From Phycisphaerales bacterium UBA7708 (GTDB lineage Bacteria; Planctomycetota; Phycisphaerae; Sedimentisphaerales; Anaerohalosphaeraceae), in the NCBI GenBank assembly GCA_002482415.1, contig DLFY01000051.1:17741-27094 (forward strand): a stretch of 9,354 bases of DNA, in the 5' to 3' direction. The position numbers were made by a program, and so were the translations under genes. The notes under the pieces are model-generated. The model did not search any database, had not been told where the DNA came from, and was given only the letters and a program-made list of their open reading frames with translations. Shown here in pieces: positions 6,261 to 9,354 of this stretch; within the stretch, counting starts at the first letter, position 1, and each line of letters starts with the position of its first letter.

Positions 6261-8228
6261 ATGAAGCTGACCTGTCGTTGGATCGTTGTCATTGTAGTGC
6301 TTGGGGGACTTTTACATGCGGCAGAGGTCCCGTTTGCACAGGTGCAAAAAGCCCTCGAAAAACCGGCCGCTCACCCTCGATTATTGTGGCCTGCAGGAGC
6401 TGAAGAACAGATCCGCAATCGTATTGCGGCGGACCCGGCGGCCAAAGCCATTTTTGAGCAGATTCGCAGCCAGGCAGATGCGCTGCTCGAACAGCCACCG
6501 ATTGAGCGGGTTCAAATCGGCCGGCGGCTTCTGGATAAGTCCCGCACCTGCATCAAACGCGTGCTGACCTTGTCATTTATGTATCGGATGACCGGGCAGG
6601 AGGTCTATTTCCAGCGGGCCGAGAAAGAAATGCTCGCCGCGGCGGCATTTTCCGATTGGAATCCTTCCCATTTTCTGGATGTGGCGGAAATGACGGCGGC
6701 GCTGGCCATCGGGTATGACTGGCTCTATGACAAACTGCCTCCGGCGTCGCGGGAATCCATCCCTCGTGCGATTGTGGATAAAGGACTGGTGCCGTCACTG
6801 GAAACCAAAGATGATTTATCCAATCTGCAATCGATAAAAAAGAGTATTGAAAAACGGATGAACACCTGGTGGGTGACTTCGACGAATAACTGGAATCAGG
6901 TCTGTAATGGCGGCATGACACTCGGGGCGCTGGCAGTGCTGGAAGAGGAGTCTCAATTGGCGGCTCAGATTGTCCACCGTGCAATTAATTCTATTCCGCG
7001 GGCCATGGGCGAATATAATCCGGATGGGGCGTATCCGGAAGGGCCGGGGTATTGGGTCTATGGAACCAGCTACAACATTTTGCTGATTGATGCTTTGAAT
7101 ACGGCATTAAAGACGGATTTCGGGCTTTCGGAACACAAGGGATTCAAGAAAACCGGGGATTATTTTGTGCAGATGACCGGGCCGACGGGATTGTTTTTTA
7201 ACTATGCCGATTGCGGCCAGCGCGGGCGGGATATTTATCCGGAAATCGTCTGGTTTTCCAAACACTACTCCCGGCCGGACTGGCTATGGGGGGAAAAGCC
7301 TGCGATGGAAGGCTATCGTACAAGCGGAGGTCAGGGGATGTCCGGAGGGTCTCGTTTTCTGCCCATGACATTAATCTGGATGGGACAGAATGAACCTGTC
7401 AAGCCTGAGACGCTGTGCTGGAAAGGTGATGGCAATAATCCGGTGGCGGTACTGCGCACTGGCTGGGAGGATGAGTCGCTTTATGTTGCCATCAAAGGCG
7501 GCAGGCCCTCCGTCAATCACGGCCACATGGATATCGGGTCGTTTGTGCTGGATGTGGATGGAGTACGCTGGGCACTGGATTTGGGGTCACAGGATTATAA
7601 CCGCATTGAGCAGATGGGAATCAGCCTGTTTAACATGCGCCAGGATTCGCAGCGCTGGCAGATTATGCGCTATACGAACCTGTGGCATAATACCCTGGCT
7701 GTTGATGAGCAGTTGCAGAAAGTCGAAGGATTTGCGCCGATTACGGAATTTGTGCCGGACCAGCCGGAGTCCCGAGTGGTAGTGGATATGAGCCGCGTTT
7801 ATGCCGGACAGTTGAATACCGCGATGCGTTCGGTCCAGATATCAGCCGACAGAACGACCTGGATTCACGACCGTGTTGAGGCTGCGGATAAGGACTGTAC
7901 GGTGCGCTGGAATATGGTAACACCCGCCGATGTCGAGATTCAATCCAGCGGGACGGCCCTGTTGAAAAAGGATGGGAAAACGCTGTATTTTGCGGTACGT
8001 GTTTTGAATGTCCCTGCGATGGATATTCCGCTTAAGATTTGGTCCACCGAGCCGAAATCCAAACTGGATGAACCGAATCGCGGTACACGGATTCTGGGAT
8101 TTGAGATTCCGCTCAAAGCCGGCCAAATGATGGACTTTTGTGTGACGATGACCCCTCTTGCAGACGGTCAGAAGGAATTTCCGCCCGGGAAGTATCAGCC
8201 CGCTCCGTGGCCGGAAAAAAAGAAATAA
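6261..8228 (+). CDS. Secreted heparinase II/III-like polysaccharide lyase
   Basis: A 655-residue exported protein. A Sec signal peptide (MKLTCRW then VVIVVLGGLLHAA, cleavage near residues 20-21) precedes HPRLLWP, typical for the entry of this lyase group. An alpha/alpha toroid domain (about 30-380) contains NNWNQVCNGG (209-218) and YPEGPGYWVYGTSY (258-271), where a catalytic Tyr is expected. The heparinase II/III-like beta domain (PF07940) begins around residue 400 with NHGHMDIGSF (419-428) and VRWALDLGSQDY. By analogy with heparinase II (PL21), His420 may act in catalysis, and His422, Asp440 and His476 (LWHNTLAVD) could form the metal site; this is inference. Lyases of this fold cleave uronic-acid glycans (heparan, chondroitin, alginate) by beta-elimination. 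The true substrate and PL family cannot be set by eye. No sulfatase, SusC/D or TonB gene is adjacent. It converges on tetR with a 19-base gap. Confidence 0.88.
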   Translation: MKLTCRWIVVIVVLGGLLHAAEVPFAQVQKALEKPAAHPRLLWPAGAEEQIRNRIAADPAAKAIFEQIRSQADALLEQPPIERVQIGRRLLDKSRTCIKRVLTLSFMYRMTGQEVYFQRAEKEMLAAAAFSDWNPSHFLDVAEMTAALAIGYDWLYDKLPPASRESIPRAIVDKGLVPSLETKDDLSNLQSIKKSIEKRMNTWWVTSTNNWNQVCNGGMTLGALAVLEEESQLAAQIVHRAINSIPRAMGEYNPDGAYPEGPGYWVYGTSYNILLIDALNTALKTDFGLSEHKGFKKTGDYFVQMTGPTGLFFNYADCGQRGRDIYPEIVWFSKHYSRPDWLWGEKPAMEGYRTSGGQGMSGGSRFLPMTLIWMGQNEPVKPETLCWKGDGNNPVAVLRTGWEDESLYVAIKGGRPSVNHGHMDIGSFVLDVDGVRWALDLGSQDYNRIEQMGISLFNMRQDSQRWQIMRYTNLWHNTLAVDEQLQKVEGFAPITEFVPDQPESRVVVDMSRVYAGQLNTAMRSVQISADRTTWIHDRVEAADKDCTVRWNMVTPADVEIQSSGTALLKKDGKTLYFAVRVLNVPAMDIPLKIWSTEPKSKLDEPNRGTRILGFEIPLKAGQMMDFCVTMTPLADGQKEFPPGKYQPAPWPEKKK

Positions 8229-8247
8229 ATACAGCACGAACGGGGGC

Positions 8248-8820
8248 TCATTCTGATTTGAGGATCAGGCCCAGCAGATAATCCACGACATCCGGCATCG
8301 ATAGTGTTGAGGCGGCACATTTGTCGAGCCAGATGGTTCCGAATATGACGCCAGTCAGCGTTCGGGCAGACAAAGCGGCCTGGGCCGGGCTTAATCCATA
8401 TTCCGTGAACCAGTTGATATACAATCCTTCGTACCATCGCCAGAAGTCTGTCAGCCGAGTCTGGAGGTCCGGGCCAAGCTGCTGAATCTGGACGGAAAGC
8501 CGGGTAATCAGGCGGCAGTTGACCCATTGTCCGGACGTATTTTTCTGAATCAGAATGGATAGCCATTGTTTGAATTGCTCAATCGCCGGCACTTGCGTAT
8601 CGATTGTCGTCAACAGAGCCCTGTATTCCCCGACAACGTCTTCCAGCATGACCTCACACAGGTGGTCTTTGCTGCGAAAATAATGATAGAAAGCACCCTT
8701 GGTAATACCGGTTGCACCGAGGATGTCATCCAGCGATGTGGCGGTAAAACCGTGATTGCTGAACAGGCTGCGAGCTGAATGCAGAATGCGTGTTTTTGTC
8801 TCAGTGGGATGTCTCGACAT
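8248..8820 (-). CDS. TetR/AcrR-family transcriptional regulator
   Basis: 190 residues, normal for the family. The N-terminal TetR HTH is complete: TRILHSARSLFSNHGF (10-25), TSLDDILGATGITKGAFY (28-45) with recognition helix around TKGAFYHYF (40-48), then SKDHLCEVM. The helical C-terminal ligand/dimer domain (about 65-190) contains QWVNCRLITRLSVQIQ; its ligand cannot be inferred. TetR proteins usually repress neighbouring or own genes. The ATG has GGGAG (8827-8831) 6 bases upstream. It lies 25 bases downstream of the Ser/Thr kinase stop on the same strand, so the two are probably co-transcribed; no separate promoter fits in that gap. The neighbouring lyase is convergent, so it is not an obvious target. 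Confidence 0.93.
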   Translation of the reverse strand: MSRHPTETKTRILHSARSLFSNHGFTATSLDDILGATGITKGAFYHYFRSKDHLCEVMLEDVVGEYRALLTTIDTQVPAIEQFKQWLSILIQKNTSGQWVNCRLITRLSVQIQQLGPDLQTRLTDFWRWYEGLYINWFTEYGLSPAQAALSARTLTGVIFGTIWLDKCAASTLSMPDVVDYLLGLILKSE

Positions 8821-8845
8821 CGTCGGCTCCCGAAGGATTAAGGGA

Positions 8846-9354
8846 TTATCTGCTTAACGCCATGAACAGAACCGCCAGCAGAAGCACCGCCGACAAGGCG
8901 GCCAGGATGATGACGATCATTTTATATTTCGTCAGGGCTTCTTCCGTCGTTCGCAGCGTTTTTTCATTAGGCATATCGACGGCCGCTCCATCTTCCAGTT
9001 CACCCAGCGCTTCCAGGTTGAAACGCTGTCTGGCAATCAAAGGAGACTTTCCATCGCGCACGGCCTGAAGATCGACAATCCCCTCTTCCATATTTTTATA
9101 CCGGTCTTTCTTGTCTTTGGCCATCATGACTTCGATGACTTCAGAAATCCCGGCAGACAGGGCGGTGTTGATGTGATCCGGTGGAACCAGAGCCTCTTTC
9201 AGGTGTTTTTTCATCACTTCCGCGGGCGCCGATGCGTCAAACGGGACTCGTCCTGTGACCATGTGATAAAGCGTCCCGCCCAGCGAGTAAATATCCGCTC
9301 GGCCGTCAATATCCATCTCGCCCCGAATCTGTTCAGGTGCGATATAATAAGGTG
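8846..9354 (-). CDS. Membrane-anchored Ser/Thr protein kinase, C-terminal part (5' end outside window)
   Basis: The frame is open through the right edge: residues encoded at 9352-9317 read PYYIAPEQIRGE, the activation-segment APE motif, directly before MDIDGRADIYSLGGTLYHMVTG (subdomain IX). Kinase C-lobe helices follow (VPFDASAPAEVMKKHLKE; VIEVMMAKDKKDRYKNMEE, containing the conserved C-lobe Arg). A linker of about 45 residues leads to one membrane segment (MIVIILAALSAVLLLAVLF, 8920-8855) and the protein ends in MALSR. Thus no extracytoplasmic sensor domain follows the membrane segment. ATP-binding loop and catalytic HRD/DFG motifs lie outside the window, so activity cannot be judged. Phosphorylation targets are unknown. 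The style resembles the numerous planctomycete Hanks-type kinases. tetR follows after 25 bases. Confidence 0.92.
   Translation of the reverse strand, partial: PYYIAPEQIRGEMDIDGRADIYSLGGTLYHMVTGRVPFDASAPAEVMKKHLKEALVPPDHINTALSAGISEVIEVMMAKDKKDRYKNMEEGIVDLQAVRDGKSPLIARQRFNLEALGELEDGAAVDMPNEKTLRTTEEALTKYKMIVIILAALSAVLLLAVLFMALSR

Noticed and set aside
8229..8247. Bidirectional terminator between the lyase and tetR
   Set aside because: Only 19 bases and no inverted repeat seen.

Overview
The window most likely comes from a bacterium of the Planctomycetota, with a Phycisphaerae-type anaerobic polysaccharide degrader as the best guess; other PVC phyla (Verrucomicrobiota, Lentisphaerota) remain possible. 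This inference rests on gene content: an O-antigen-ligase-like protein with a TPR tail, a secreted DUF1080 (3-keto-disaccharide hydrolase family) protein, a secreted heparinase II/III-like lyase, and a membrane-anchored Hanks-type kinase with the APEQ/GRADIYSLG style common in planctomycetes. Base composition is moderately GC-rich in genes and AT-rich in the asnS/lyase intergenic region. No rRNA, tRNA, CRISPR array or transposase gene was seen.

Layout: (1) 1-1678 (+) is the 3' part of a polytopic O-antigen-ligase/polymerase-like gene with a TPR-like tail; its stop overlaps the start of (2) 1675-2478 (+), a secreted DUF1080 protein. (3) 2479-2865 has no convincing gene, but contains a perfect 12-bp inverted repeat (2608-2619 / 2870-2881) with a second imperfect pair nested inside; the right arm lies on the first codons of the next gene. 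(4) 2866-4443 (+) is an orphan membrane sensor histidine kinase. (5) 4500-6002 (-) is asparaginyl-tRNA synthetase, convergent with the kinase, carrying a coiled-coil insertion in its catalytic domain. (6) 6003-6260 is an AT-rich divergent intergenic region with short repeats. (7) 6261-8228 (+) is the secreted heparinase II/III-like lyase. (8) 8248-8820 (-) is a TetR-family regulator convergent with it, and (9) 8846-9354 (-) is the C-terminal part of a Ser/Thr protein kinase that leaves the window on the right and probably shares a transcript with tetR.

How they work together: genes 1 and 2 look translationally coupled and may act on the same envelope or exported glycan. The lyase would degrade acidic polysaccharide outside the cytoplasm. 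The histidine kinase, TetR regulator and Ser/Thr kinase are three regulatory proteins whose targets cannot be read from this window. The least explained item is the inverted-repeat leader of the histidine kinase, which could be a small non-autonomous mobile element (MITE-like) or a structured/regulated mRNA leader.
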